From: Bacteroidia bacterium
GTDB lineage: Bacteria; Bacteroidota; Bacteroidia; CAILMK01; JBBDIG01
DNA: 64,000 bases
Assembly: GCA_040880525.1 (NCBI GenBank)
Contig: JBBDIG010000021.1
Coordinates: 62,001 to 126,000 of the forward strand
Direction: 5' to 3'
This document shows, one piece after another, positions 54,087 through 62,106 of the stretch; position 1 is the first letter of the stretch; every line of letters begins with the position of its first letter. The position numbers and the translations under genes were made by a program. The notes beneath the pieces were generated by a model that saw only the letters and a list, made by a program, of their open reading frames with translations, was not told where the DNA came from and made no database searches.

Positions 54087-54965
54087 TCAAACAAACGAAA
54101 CCTTCAGACTTAAATCCAGCGGCATAGCTGAGTGGGTGATGGCACCGGAAGAAATATAGTTCACTCCGGTCTGAGCATATTGAGCCAGATTTGTGTCATT
54201 GATTCCACCGGAAGCTTCGGTTTCGCATTTGCCGGAAATAAGGGTTAATGCCTCCTGTATCAAATCAGGTGAGAAGTTGTCCAGCATAATTCGTTGTACC
54301 GGTCCATGTTTCAGCACTTCCTGCACCTCTTCAAGGCTTCGTGTCTCCACTTCAATTGCCAGGTTTAATCCATGACGCTGCAGATAGCTTTTTGCCATTG
54401 CAATTGCATTTCCAATTCCTCCTGCGGCATCAATATGATTATCCTTGATCATGATCATATCATATAATCCGAAACGGTGATTTTCTCCTCCTCCAATCGC
54501 CACCGCCCACTTTTCGAGAAAGCGAATTCCAGGAGTGGTTTTGCGTGTATCAAGCAGTCGTGTTCCAGTTCCTTTCAGCCGCTGAACCATCTGGTGCGTT
54601 TTGGTAGCAATCCCGCTCATTCGTTGCATGCAGTTCAGCACTATTCGCTCTGATTTCAGAATGGATCGCAGGCTGCCTTTTACTGTAAATGCTACATCAC
54701 CATTTCTAACGGAAGCACCGTCATTCAGGAACGCTTCCAACTCCAGGGACTGATCAGCAAAATAAAAAATACGTCTCGCCATCTCCACACCGGCCAATAT
54801 TCCCTGATCCTTTACAAGCAGTTTGGCCTGGCCATGCTTATCAGCCGGAATGCAAGCCTCGGAAGTGTGATCTGCTTCTTGTATATCTTCCAGAAAAGCG
54901 TTTTGAATAAAGAGAATAAAATGCCGCTCTATTTCCTGAAAAAGTGCAGGATTGCTACCCACCAA
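54087..54965 (-). CDS. nadC: Quinolinate phosphoribosyltransferase NadC
   Basis: De novo NAD synthesis: turns quinolinate and PRPP into nicotinate mononucleotide. Family segments are 'EADHTSEACIPADKHGQAKL', 'GILAGVEMARRIF', 'VLNCMQRMSGIATKTHQMV', 'LLDTRKTTPGIRFLEKWAVA', 'GGGENHRFGLYDMIMIKDNH' and 'IEVETRSLEEVQEVL'. 292 residues, close to the usual length. The DUF4783 gene starts upstream on the same strand with 26 bp between them, a pairing I recall from other Bacteroidota. Confidence 0.97.
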   Translation of the reverse strand: MVGSNPALFQEIERHFILFIQNAFLEDIQEADHTSEACIPADKHGQAKLLVKDQGILAGVEMARRIFYFADQSLELEAFLNDGASVRNGDVAFTVKGSLRSILKSERIVLNCMQRMSGIATKTHQMVQRLKGTGTRLLDTRKTTPGIRFLEKWAVAIGGGENHRFGLYDMIMIKDNHIDAAGGIGNAIAMAKSYLQRHGLNLAIEVETRSLEEVQEVLKHGPVQRIMLDNFSPDLIQEALTLISGKCETEASGGINDTNLAQYAQTGVNYISSGAITHSAMPLDLSLKVSFV

Positions 54966-54991
54966 AACCTTGAATGTATTAATGATTGGAA

Positions 54992-55384
54992 TTACTCCTT
55001 CTCGAAACGGAGTTGCTGAATGAAGAGAGAACCGTTTATCTCCTTTATGAAAAAGTAAGTTCGGAAAGCACCATTGTTTGTTACAAGGTTTCCGATAGCA
55101 TATTTACAGCCTTTGGCAGAAGATCCGGTGTGTATAATTTTAAAGGAAGTCGGCTGATGATTGGAGAAAAAATCCTTGAGAATCATCTCAGCCTGTGTTT
55201 TACTGTATACATTCTCATCTGTGAGAATAGTGAGTTCCACACTGGAATTGAAAAGCCGGGAGACCTCCCTGGAGTTTCCGGTTCGTATAGCCGAGGTTAT
55301 GTCTTCCAGGATATCCGCTTGGGCGGTAGCCACAAATGGGAAGCTCGTGATGAGAATAAAAAGATAAATGTTGAATTGCTTCAT
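54992..55384 (-). CDS. DUF4783 exported protein
   Basis: 130 residues. Signal peptide 'YLFILITSFPFVATAQ'. The mature part 'ILEDITSAIRTGNSREVSRL', 'NVYSKTQAEMILKDFFSNHQ', 'KIIHTGSSAKGCKYAIGNL' and 'FRTYFFIKEINGSLFIQQLR' matches DUF4783, a small NTF2/SnoaL-like fold common in Bacteroidota. Periplasmic, function unknown. It precedes nadC on the same strand and is divergent from gpmI. Confidence 0.85.
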   Translation of the reverse strand: MKQFNIYLFILITSFPFVATAQADILEDITSAIRTGNSREVSRLFNSSVELTILTDENVYSKTQAEMILKDFFSNHQPTSFKIIHTGSSAKGCKYAIGNLVTNNGAFRTYFFIKEINGSLFIQQLRFEKE

Positions 55385-55515
55385 GCAGTCCTGGATTTGA
55401 TTTCTGAGTTTAACGAAAATTATGCCATGAGACCATAAAGATATTGTCCCGTATATTTTGAATATTGCCCCACTTGTGAAGTCACAGCCCCTAAAGATTA
55501 AGTTCCCCTGCTTTC

Positions 55516-55523
55516 TATCTTTG
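55516..55523 (+). promoter_or_regulatory. -7-like element 4 bp before the gpmI ATG
   Basis: TATCTTTG matches TAnnTTTG and ends 4 bp before the ATG at 55528. Because transcription starts a few bases past this element, the mRNA would begin at or within the start codon, which would make it leaderless. No clear -33 TTTG is seen. Confidence 0.4.
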
Positions 55524-55527
55524 CCCC

Positions 55528-57066
55528 ATGCAAAAACCGCAGAAAACCGCGCTCATCATTCTTGATGGTTGGGGACATGGACCGGACAATCCAAAAATCA
55601 ATGCAATTCGCAAAGCCCATACCCCCTTTGTTGACAGCCTGTATCTCAACTATCCCCATGCAGAGCTAAAGACCTATGGAGAAAGTGCCGGACTTCCTGC
55701 CGGGCAAATGGGTAATTCCGAGGTAGGACATCTCAATATTGGTGCAGGTCGCATAGTTCACCAGCAATTGGTACGCATTAATATGGCATTTCGCAAGGAT
55801 GAGGTTTATCATAACCCGGTGGTCACCAAAGCCTTTCAAGATGCTCTGCAACAAAAGAAAAAAGTTCACTTAATTGGATTGGTTTCCGCTGGAGGCGTCC
55901 ACAGCCATATAAACCATCTTATTGCCCTCTGTGAATTAGCGCACCGGGCAGGCCTGCGGGATGTCTTTATCCATGCATTTACCGATGGCCGCGATACGGG
56001 CACACATGAAGCCCTGGAGCATCTGCAGAAAATTCAGGAGGAATGCCGGAAGACCACCGGGCAAATCGCCTCCGTAACCGGGCGCTACTATGCAATGGAC
56101 AGAGACAAACGCTGGGAAAGGACCAAACTTGCCTATGATATGATGGTACATGGAAAGGGACAATCTTTTACTGATCCGATAGAAGCAATCAGGGAATCTT
56201 ATGATCAAGGCATTACGGATGAGTTCATCAAACCAGTGGTGATCGTGAAAGAGGATGGAAGCCCTGTTGCAACAATTTCCGATGGTGATGTTGTCATCAA
56301 CTTCAACTTCAGGACTGACAGGGGGCGGCAAATTAGCGAGGCGCTGACGCAGCGGGACTTTCCTGAGCACAATATGCAGAAGCTAAACCTGCATTATCTC
56401 ACCTTTACAGAATATGACGCTACCTTCAAAAATGTGGAGGTGATTTTTGAAAACAAAAATATTGAAAACACCCTGGGAGAAGTCCTGGAGAAAGCAGGAA
56501 AGACCCAAATGAGGATAGCTGAAACTGAAAAATATCCGCATGTCACCTTCTTCTTTTCGGGCGGCCGGGAGGATGAATTTGAAGGGGAATTCCGCAGAAT
56601 GATCCCCTCCACTAAAGTGGCCACCTATGATCTGCAACCGGAAATGAATGCTGAAGAAGTCACCCGCCAGGCCATTGAAAGCATTGAGCAGAAGGCTCCT
56701 GACTTTGTGTGTCTCAATTTTGCGAACCCTGATATGGTGGGACATACGGGCGTTTTTGATGCTGTGGTTAAAGCACTGGAAACGATTGACGATTGCCTCA
56801 AAAAGGTAGTGAGCGCCTGCATAAAAAATGACTATGCCGTAATCGTAACTGCAGACCACGGAAACGCGGATTTCCTGGTAAATGAGGATGGTACTTCAAA
56901 CACCGCCCACACAAAAAACCCGGTGCCTGTTTTTCTTATTAACTATAAAGGAGAAGCCCGCCTCAGGGATGGCATTCTTGCGGACCTGGCGCCCACCGTG
57001 CTGGAAATAATGCAGATCTCTCAGCCCAATGAAATGACCGGAAAGAGCCTGCTGACCAAAAATTAA
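55528..57066 (+). CDS. gpmI: 2,3-bisphosphoglycerate-independent phosphoglycerate mutase
   Basis: Glycolytic enzyme interconverting 3- and 2-phosphoglycerate, manganese-dependent. The first metal site is 'ALIILDGWGHGPDNPKINAI', the catalytic serine lies in 'GQMGNSEVGHLNIGAGR', 'VHSHINHLIALCELAHRAGL' and 'HAFTDGRDTG' bind substrate, and 'NFRTDRGRQISEAL' and 'VIVTADHGNAD' complete the alkaline-phosphatase-like core. 512 residues, the normal length. The start must be the ATG at 55528 because 'KTALIILDGWG' follows at once. A small lipoprotein gene begins 1 bp after the stop. Confidence 0.98.
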   Translation: MQKPQKTALIILDGWGHGPDNPKINAIRKAHTPFVDSLYLNYPHAELKTYGESAGLPAGQMGNSEVGHLNIGAGRIVHQQLVRINMAFRKDEVYHNPVVTKAFQDALQQKKKVHLIGLVSAGGVHSHINHLIALCELAHRAGLRDVFIHAFTDGRDTGTHEALEHLQKIQEECRKTTGQIASVTGRYYAMDRDKRWERTKLAYDMMVHGKGQSFTDPIEAIRESYDQGITDEFIKPVVIVKEDGSPVATISDGDVVINFNFRTDRGRQISEALTQRDFPEHNMQKLNLHYLTFTEYDATFKNVEVIFENKNIENTLGEVLEKAGKTQMRIAETEKYPHVTFFFSGGREDEFEGEFRRMIPSTKVATYDLQPEMNAEEVTRQAIESIEQKAPDFVCLNFANPDMVGHTGVFDAVVKALETIDDCLKKVVSACIKNDYAVIVTADHGNADFLVNEDGTSNTAHTKNPVPVFLINYKGEARLRDGILADLAPTVLEIMQISQPNEMTGKSLLTKN

Positions 57067-57067
57067 A

Positions 57068-57643
57068 ATGAACCGAGCGCTAATTCTAAACCTCATCATT
57101 GTATTAATTACCTCTTGCCGGAGCCCAGTGCAGCCACAGGAGCGGACATTACTGAATATTAATGCCCTCATTTCAAAAAGCTTTGACCATTACCGAAAAG
57201 AGCCGCCTGCCCAAATGATCAAAACATTGCGATACGAGGACAAACTGGATCAGAAACATTTTGACACCACTGAATTTGGAAAGATTGATACTTTGTTCAG
57301 GGAGGTGAACATTCACAAATCTGCATACCTGAACAGCTACTATATTACGGATCGTCCTCTTCAAAAATCTATAAACAGCAATCTTCATCATCTCTCCTAC
57401 CGGATAAAGGAGGACGAAACAGCTCCGGTAAAGCGGCTGGACTATTTTTATGAAGGCAAGGCGGGAGAAGAAAAACCGGTGGCACTCCTCATACTCAAAA
57501 AGGACTTTAATAAGCTTTATAAATCAACACAAATTATCCGCGCCACATTTGAAGAGGGGTGGTTAGAGCAATTGGAAATAGCGGGCACTGAGAACATTCT
57601 CTTTCGGGAACCCACAGCGTATGATCTCTTGTATCAATTCTAA
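57068..57643 (+). CDS. Putative lipoprotein of unknown function
   Basis: 191 residues. The N-terminus 'LNLIIVLITSCRSP' has a plausible lipobox with Cys17. The mature chain has no motif I recognise. It includes 'SFDHYRKEPPAQMIKTLRYE', a beta-rich middle 'HKSAYLNSYYITDR' and 'PVALLILKKDFNKLYKSTQI'. It begins 1 bp after gpmI and must be read from the same transcript, though a glycolytic link is not evident. A secreted M23 peptidase follows 39 bp later. Confidence 0.7.
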   Translation: MNRALILNLIIVLITSCRSPVQPQERTLLNINALISKSFDHYRKEPPAQMIKTLRYEDKLDQKHFDTTEFGKIDTLFREVNIHKSAYLNSYYITDRPLQKSINSNLHHLSYRIKEDETAPVKRLDYFYEGKAGEEKPVALLILKKDFNKLYKSTQIIRATFEEGWLEQLEIAGTENILFREPTAYDLLYQF

Positions 57644-57682
57644 TATTATCGGACGTCCCACGCTTACAACCATATTGGCACC

Positions 57683-58915
57683 ATGAGCAAAAATCTTAAA
57701 GCAGCCATATTGCTTAATTTCAGAATTGCCGGGTTTGCCATTCCTATCATTACAGCGCTGATTTCATCCTTCTCAGCCTCTGCGCAAAACCCCAGATTTG
57801 TTCTCCCGATTGAGGGAGCGTATATGAAGGACTATGTGATTGTAAATTATGTGGATTGGGACACGTTGGGCATAAAGGATTACCAATGCGGCAGCAAAAC
57901 TTATGACGGCCATCAGGGTACGGATTTCACTTTGCGAAGCTTTAAGCAAATGGACTCCGGAGTGTTTGTGGTGGCTGTGGATACGGGCGAAGTGTTCTTT
58001 GTAATAGATTCTCTCTTTGACCGGAACAAGGTTACCAATGCTGGTGGTTTGGGCAATTATATCGGGATTAGCCATAGCGGCAAATTGCAGACTTATTACG
58101 CGCACCTGAAAAGAGGATCTGCGTTGGTGGAGTTGGACGATTTTGTGTTACCGGGCCAGCGGATAGGCCAGGTAGCAAGCTCAGGAAATTCTACTGATCC
58201 TCACCTCCACTTCGAGTTATACTATGATTCTCTGGTGCTGATTGATCCTTTTGCCGGGCCGTGCGGCAATCCTGGCACCTATTGGTTCAATCCCCTTGCC
58301 TACGTTGACAGCTTTGGAATTATAGATTATGGTGTGCTCAATTTTCTGCCCACGCTTGATACCCTGAGAGAAAGACCGCCACAACCGCCAATAATTTCTT
58401 TGCATGATGATACCATTGCATTTTGGATTCACCAATATGGCATCCGCGCTGGCGATACGTCCCGGATAGAATGGTTCGACCCAAAAGGGAATTCATGGTT
58501 TGATTTCTCTACGCCCGCTGCGCAGGATTGGTGGTACTACTACTGGTGGTCATACATCACTCGTCCGCCCGATAGCCTCTCCGGTACTTGGCGCGTAGTG
58601 TATTCCCTAAATAATCAGGAGAAAGCATCCATGAACTTTGAGATAGAAGCGCCTGCTTCCATTGGCAAGAATGCGACACCTTCCGCCATTAACCTGGTCT
58701 TTTTAAAAAATCACCTGCACATCAGGTCGGATAAGAATATGAAAAGGATAAACATGAGCTTACACAATGTAAATGGACAAACCGTATTCAAAGATTCTTT
58801 CTATGCTGATGCTATGGAGATTTCTGTCCCTTTACCCCTTCTTTCCTCGGGCATTTACATTGTTGATATAGTGACGGATTCAGGCGCTTTGCAACAGAAA
58901 TTTCTGATAGATTGA
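57683..58915 (+). CDS. Secreted M23-family metallopeptidase with T9SS sorting domain
   Basis: 410 residues. Signal peptide 'IITALISSFSASAQ'. The lysostaphin-type zinc peptidase domain is at about 40-210, with metal ligands in 'KTYDGHQGTDF' (HxxxD) and 'HLHFELYYD' (HxH). 'GGLGNYIGISHSGKLQTYYA' and 'PGQRIGQVASSGNSTDPHLH' are family phrases. A beta-rich middle follows, rich in Trp ('WWYYYWWSYI'). The end 'INLVFLKNHLHIRSDKNMKR' through 'LLSSGIYIVDIV' and 'LQQKFLID' is a T9SS sorting domain, though its first strand lacks the usual YPNP. It likely cuts peptidoglycan or matrix peptides outside the cell. Confidence 0.87.
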   Translation: MSKNLKAAILLNFRIAGFAIPIITALISSFSASAQNPRFVLPIEGAYMKDYVIVNYVDWDTLGIKDYQCGSKTYDGHQGTDFTLRSFKQMDSGVFVVAVDTGEVFFVIDSLFDRNKVTNAGGLGNYIGISHSGKLQTYYAHLKRGSALVELDDFVLPGQRIGQVASSGNSTDPHLHFELYYDSLVLIDPFAGPCGNPGTYWFNPLAYVDSFGIIDYGVLNFLPTLDTLRERPPQPPIISLHDDTIAFWIHQYGIRAGDTSRIEWFDPKGNSWFDFSTPAAQDWWYYYWWSYITRPPDSLSGTWRVVYSLNNQEKASMNFEIEAPASIGKNATPSAINLVFLKNHLHIRSDKNMKRINMSLHNVNGQTVFKDSFYADAMEISVPLPLLSSGIYIVDIVTDSGALQQKFLID

Positions 58916-59199
58916 TCTGAAAATACTTAGGCGGGAGAATTTATAATCACAAAATCCCTGAAGTTTTGCCGCGATACTCCGGCTACTTCGGCATTATAGG
59001 TTTCTCTAAAAGTTTTGGGCAGGCGGATGTTCTGCCTGGGACTCCATTTTAGCGTTTGCTCAAGACTTCCATAGATCGTAGTCTCAACTCTTTTTCAGGA
59101 ATTAAATCCTCAAAAGTTATAACTATTCGGGATTATGATCCTCAAAAGTTAAAGTATGCCATCCGGCTTTGCCTGAAGAAAATTAGAAGAGGACTTAAA
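58916..59199 (+). other. Non-coding stretch before the lipoprotein array
   Basis: No convincing gene. It contains two nearby copies of ATCCTCAAAAGTTA (in 59100-59155), one of several short duplications around the tandem lipoprotein array. Confidence 0.45.
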
Positions 59200-59233
59200 A
59201 GCAAAAGCAAGAAACGGGGGAAGTTTCTTGCTT
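59200..59233 (-). terminator. Array terminator 1 (after the stub)
   Basis: AAGCAAGAAAC (59205-59215) pairs perfectly with GTTTCTTGCTT (59223-59233) around a 7-nt loop. On the minus strand a T-rich tail follows. Similar in sequence to the other two array terminators. Confidence 0.75.
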
Positions 59234-59242
59234 TGCTTCAAT

Positions 59243-59393
59243 TCAATATTCAATGGTTACTTCAGTAACTTCAGGATCACCCTTTACAGAAAAGGAAGCT
59301 CTATGCTCAATTTTCCGGAATTCTTGACCAACAGGATCATATTGAAATTCATTATAACCTCTTCCCCATCCAAATTTTCATTCAGAAAAATTA
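59243..59393 (-). pseudogene. C-terminal stub of a third tandem lipoprotein
   Basis: On the minus strand this frame reads 'GWGRGYNEFQYDPVGQEFRK' and ends 'KGDPEVTEVTIEY'. It aligns with the ends of the two intact neighbours ('HYGRGFKEFYYDDLYNQ' ... 'GDPIVNEVTIEY'). Everything before the last about 45 residues is gone, and the preceding array terminator abuts it, as expected after a deletion between repeated units. Confidence 0.85.
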
Positions 59394-59436
59394 AAAAGCA
59401 AAGCAAGAAACTCAATAAGCCTCTTGCTTTGCTTTT
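59386..59436 (-). terminator. Array terminator 2
   Basis: AAAAGCAAAGCAAG (59394-59407) pairs perfectly over 14 bp with CTTGCTTTGCTTTT (59423-59436) around a 15-nt loop, and the minus strand continues into Ts. It starts 2 bp after the stop of the 59439-60122 gene. Confidence 0.85.
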
Positions 59437-59438
59437 AT

Positions 59439-60122
59439 TCAATATTCAATGGTTACTTCATTGACGATAGGGTCACCTTCTACTTGAGCATTAACCTGCT
59501 TAGATCTTCTCAATTGGTTATATAAGTCATCATAATAGAATTCCTTAAAACCACGGCCATAATGCAATGTTTTTTGAGGGGGAGGGAACCGCATTTCTCC
59601 CCATAGGCCTTCAAATTCCGTAAGGATAGTGTCTACCTCTAGCACTATATCAAATCCTTTTTCTACGCCATACCCAAAAAATAAAGTATCCCCATTCAAC
59701 GGCTTTAGAGGCTTCAAATAAATCCTTAAGGTTCCCCAGAAAGGACCCCGAGTGTAAAACGTATCCTTCACATCCTGATTTACGGGTATCTCTCTTACTT
59801 TGAAATAACCAGGGCCATCTGACCAAAATTCAATGGTGGCCTCCCTGCCGTCAACTTTGGTCTGTTCGTAGGTGAAGGAAAAGTTTCCATGCAGGTCAGG
59901 CGTGAAAAAGCCTAGTGATTCACTCCTTTTCCCAAACGTGCGGCTCGCACCAGGGTCAAGCGCCACCACCTCCCACTGTAGTTTAGGCAAAGGCACAGGT
60001 TGGTCCGGGGCTTTCAGGATGGTGCCGCTGATGGTGTATTCTGGCGGCTCTACTTTTTTGCAACTGCTCATCAATAGCAGCGCGGCAAAAAGGGCGATCT
60101 TGACGGTTAGTAGCTTTTTCAT
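59439..60122 (-). CDS. Tandem lipoprotein paralogue B, unknown function
   Basis: 227 residues. Lipobox 'LLLMSSCKK' (Cys21). After 'EPPEYTISGTILKAPDQPVP', a segment with the look of an N-terminal Ig/carboxypeptidase-regulatory-like strand pair, comes a beta-rich body with 'FSDGPGYFKVREIPVNQ'-like wording, 'DTFYTRGPFWGTLRIYLKPL' and 'HYGRGFKEFYYDD'. It ends 'NEVTIEY'. The family is not recognised. It is a close paralogue of the next gene upstream: the first about 45 residues and the C-terminal tag are nearly the same while the middle has diverged. Lipid-anchored and periplasm- or surface-facing by its signal. Confidence 0.8.
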   Translation of the reverse strand: MKKLLTVKIALFAALLLMSSCKKVEPPEYTISGTILKAPDQPVPLPKLQWEVVALDPGASRTFGKRSESLGFFTPDLHGNFSFTYEQTKVDGREATIEFWSDGPGYFKVREIPVNQDVKDTFYTRGPFWGTLRIYLKPLKPLNGDTLFFGYGVEKGFDIVLEVDTILTEFEGLWGEMRFPPPQKTLHYGRGFKEFYYDDLYNQLRRSKQVNAQVEGDPIVNEVTIEY

Positions 60123-60129
60123 GCAGAAA

Positions 60130-60175
60130 AATTAGAAATGCAAAAGGAAGAAACGGGGAAGTTCCTTCCTTTTGC
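60130..60175 (-). terminator. Array terminator 3
   Basis: GCAAAAGGAAG (60140-60150) pairs with CTTCCTTTTGC (60165-60175), and on the minus strand a T-rich tail follows. It sits between the two intact lipoprotein genes, so each unit carries its own terminator. Confidence 0.75.
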
Positions 60176-60181
60176 TAAAAC

Positions 60182-60865
60182 TTAATATTCAATGGTTACT
60201 TCATTGACAATGGGGTCACGGTCACCATCTATATATGGTGAAATATGGTTAGACCATTTGACATTATGCTCAATAGGATCAAAATAAAACTCTGAGAATC
60301 CCCTACCATAATGGATGGCAGTGTAAGGAGTAGGAAAACGCATCTCTCTCCAAAAGCCATTGATCTCGCTGAAAATAGTGTCCATTTCCATATATAGTCT
60401 GCCGCTGACCAGTTCTGGAAAACCTATTAATAACGTATCATCAGCCAACGGCTTTAGAGGTTTCAAATAAATCCTTAATGTTCCCCACGATGGCCCGCGG
60501 GTGTAAAACGTATCATTCACCTCCTGATTCACAGGTATCTCTCTTACTTTAAAATAACCAGGGCCATCTGAATACATTTCGATGGAGGCAGTAGAACGGT
60601 CAATATCGGTCTGCTTATAGGTAAATGAGAAGTTGCCCTGTTGGTCAGGGGTAAAGAATCCCAGGCTTTCAATCTTCCCGGCCATCCCTTGTTCGGGGTC
60701 CAGCACCACCACCTCCCACTGTAGTTTAGGAACAGGTACAGGTTGGTCCGGGGCTTTCAGGATGGTGCCGCTGATGGTGTATTCTGGCGGCTCTACCTTT
60801 TTGCAACTGCTCAACATAAGCAGCGCGACAAAAAGAGTTATCGTAAAGGTCAGTAGCTTTTTCAT
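60182..60865 (-). CDS. Tandem lipoprotein paralogue A, unknown function
   Basis: 227 residues, the same length as its paralogue. Lipobox 'LMLSSCKK' (Cys21), then the shared 'EPPEYTISGTILKAPDQPVP' and 'PKLQWEVVVLDP'. The middle ('GFFTPDQQGNFSFTYKQTD', 'SDGPGYFKVREIPVNQEVND', 'WGTLRIYLKPLKPL') is similar, but 'ELVSGRLYMEMDTIFSEING' onward differs more. It ends 'DPIVNEVTIEY'. About 60 bp near the 5' end are identical to paralogue B, suggesting conversion. A T9SS sorting-domain stub lies directly upstream. No known family. Confidence 0.8.
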   Translation of the reverse strand: MKKLLTFTITLFVALLMLSSCKKVEPPEYTISGTILKAPDQPVPVPKLQWEVVVLDPEQGMAGKIESLGFFTPDQQGNFSFTYKQTDIDRSTASIEMYSDGPGYFKVREIPVNQEVNDTFYTRGPSWGTLRIYLKPLKPLADDTLLIGFPELVSGRLYMEMDTIFSEINGFWREMRFPTPYTAIHYGRGFSEFYFDPIEHNVKWSNHISPYIDGDRDPIVNEVTIEY

Positions 60866-60867
60866 AT

Positions 60868-61089
60868 TTACCTCCTGTTATAAATGATCTTTTGATAAAA
60901 TGATGCTTCATCCGTTTGCACACTCACGAGGTAGATGCCTCCCGGCACCCCGAGGTTGCTAAGGTCTACCTGGTATTCCTGCATATCGTTAATGTCGGCC
61001 TTCATTATTAAGCTGCCCGAAAGGTAAAATACTTTTGGCATATTTTTCCAAAAAGATGTAAAGCCCTTTTCACGAAGCAAGAACCACAA
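60868..61089 (-). pseudogene. Orphan C-terminal piece of a T9SS sorting domain
   Basis: 73 codons. The end 'LSNLGVPGGIYLVSVQTDEA' and 'YQKIIYNRR' is the second half of a sorting domain (GiYlv...KkiI...R). The first half and any cargo are absent; 'MWFLLREKGFTSFWKNM' before it does not fit. It is likely the broken 3' end of a secreted-protein gene whose body was lost next to the lipoprotein array. Confidence 0.7.
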
Positions 61090-61124
61090 CCTCGTGCAGA
61101 AAAATTCATCGCGCTATAAAATAG

Positions 61125-61165
61125 AAAAGGGGTACTGCCTCATAAGTATGCAGTACCCCTTTTTC
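61125..61165 (-). terminator. Strong bidirectional hairpin after the 61184-61882 gene
   Basis: AAAAGGGGTACTGC (61125-61138) pairs perfectly with GCAGTACCCCTTTT (61150-61163) around an 11-nt loop, with A/T runs on both sides. It lies about 20 bp past the stop of the upstream T9SS gene. Confidence 0.92.
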
Positions 61166-61183
61166 TCCCGGTTCAATATTCCT

Positions 61184-61882
61184 TTACTTTTTTACCTTCC
61201 GTATCTTTTGATAAGCATTTGAATTGTTCGTTTCCAATACCAGGTTGTACTTTCCTTCTTCAAGTGATGACAGTTCGGGAGAACTAAAGCGGTTCCTTCC
61301 TTCGTCCGCCAACTCGTGCCGAACGAAAACAAGCTGTCCGGCTTCATTATAAAGTCTGATCTCAATATTCTGTTCTTCCTCACTTTTATAACTGATGTTA
61401 AATTTATCCTTGAAGGGAACAGGATGCACCCGGATACTCCGTTTCTTTTTCTTACCCTTCTCCACCTTCAGGATTTGGCTGTATTGCGAAGCATCATTAT
61501 GCAACACCATTTTCAGCCGGTAATATTCTACGTCTGATTGTAGCCCGTACAAGTAGTACTTATATGATACCGGTTCATCGCTCGATCCTTTGGCGTGTAC
61601 CAGATCTACCGAATCGAAAACGATCCCATCCTCAGAGCGTTGAAGCTCAAAATAATTCGTGCTGTTTTCAAACTCCGTCAGCCAGTTCAGCAGCAGCCGG
61701 TCATTTTTCATGGTAATGCTGAAGTTCTGCAATTTCAGTGGTTCCGGTTTAGCTCCGCATTCGCCTAAATCTTTTTCCGGGGCAGTTTTTCCGGAAGGCA
61801 GCGTAGCAGATGCAGGAGCTGCATGAGCGAGAGAAGCCGCAAAAATCAAGACCATCGTAAAAATAGTGTTGGAAAATCTCAT
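61184..61882 (-). CDS. Secreted protein with FN3-like domain and T9SS sorting domain
   Basis: 232 residues. Signal peptide 'IFTMVLIFAASLAHAAP'. 'LQNFSITMKNDRLLLNWLTE' and 'STNYFELQRSEDGIVFDSVD' with 'VEYYRLKMVLHNDASQYSQI' form the fibronectin-III-like module that often precedes sorting domains in this phylum. The sorting domain follows: 'IRVHPVPFKDKFNISYKSEE', 'IRLYNEAGQLVFVRHEL', 'SLEEGKYNLVLET' and 'AYQKIRKVKK'. With no other module the protein is essentially linker plus sorting signal; its role is unknown. The 61883-62109 gap shows no clear promoter motif. Confidence 0.85.
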   Translation of the reverse strand: MRFSNTIFTMVLIFAASLAHAAPASATLPSGKTAPEKDLGECGAKPEPLKLQNFSITMKNDRLLLNWLTEFENSTNYFELQRSEDGIVFDSVDLVHAKGSSDEPVSYKYYLYGLQSDVEYYRLKMVLHNDASQYSQILKVEKGKKKKRSIRVHPVPFKDKFNISYKSEEEQNIEIRLYNEAGQLVFVRHELADEGRNRFSSPELSSLEEGKYNLVLETNNSNAYQKIRKVKK

Positions 61883-62106
61883 AATAGCTTTAAAAGTATT
61901 TTATTCTTAATTAAACGATTTAATCATGGCACAAACTTCCTGGTATTGCAATACATATTTAATCAAATCACCATTGGACACCAACACATGCAAGATTTTC
62001 ACGCAATACTATCATTTCCTCATAATATATCTTAAAATAGTATTTTGCCTGATGAAAAGATTTGATATCTGAATTAATTTTACACCCTGATCAAACTCCT
62101 GGATAA

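Noticed and set aside
59056-59464. Two plus-strand ORFs of 70 and 78 residues ending 'LLQFNIQWLL'
   Set aside because: They are antisense to the lipoprotein C-terminal repeats and terminator hairpins; the shared ending comes from the repeated DNA.
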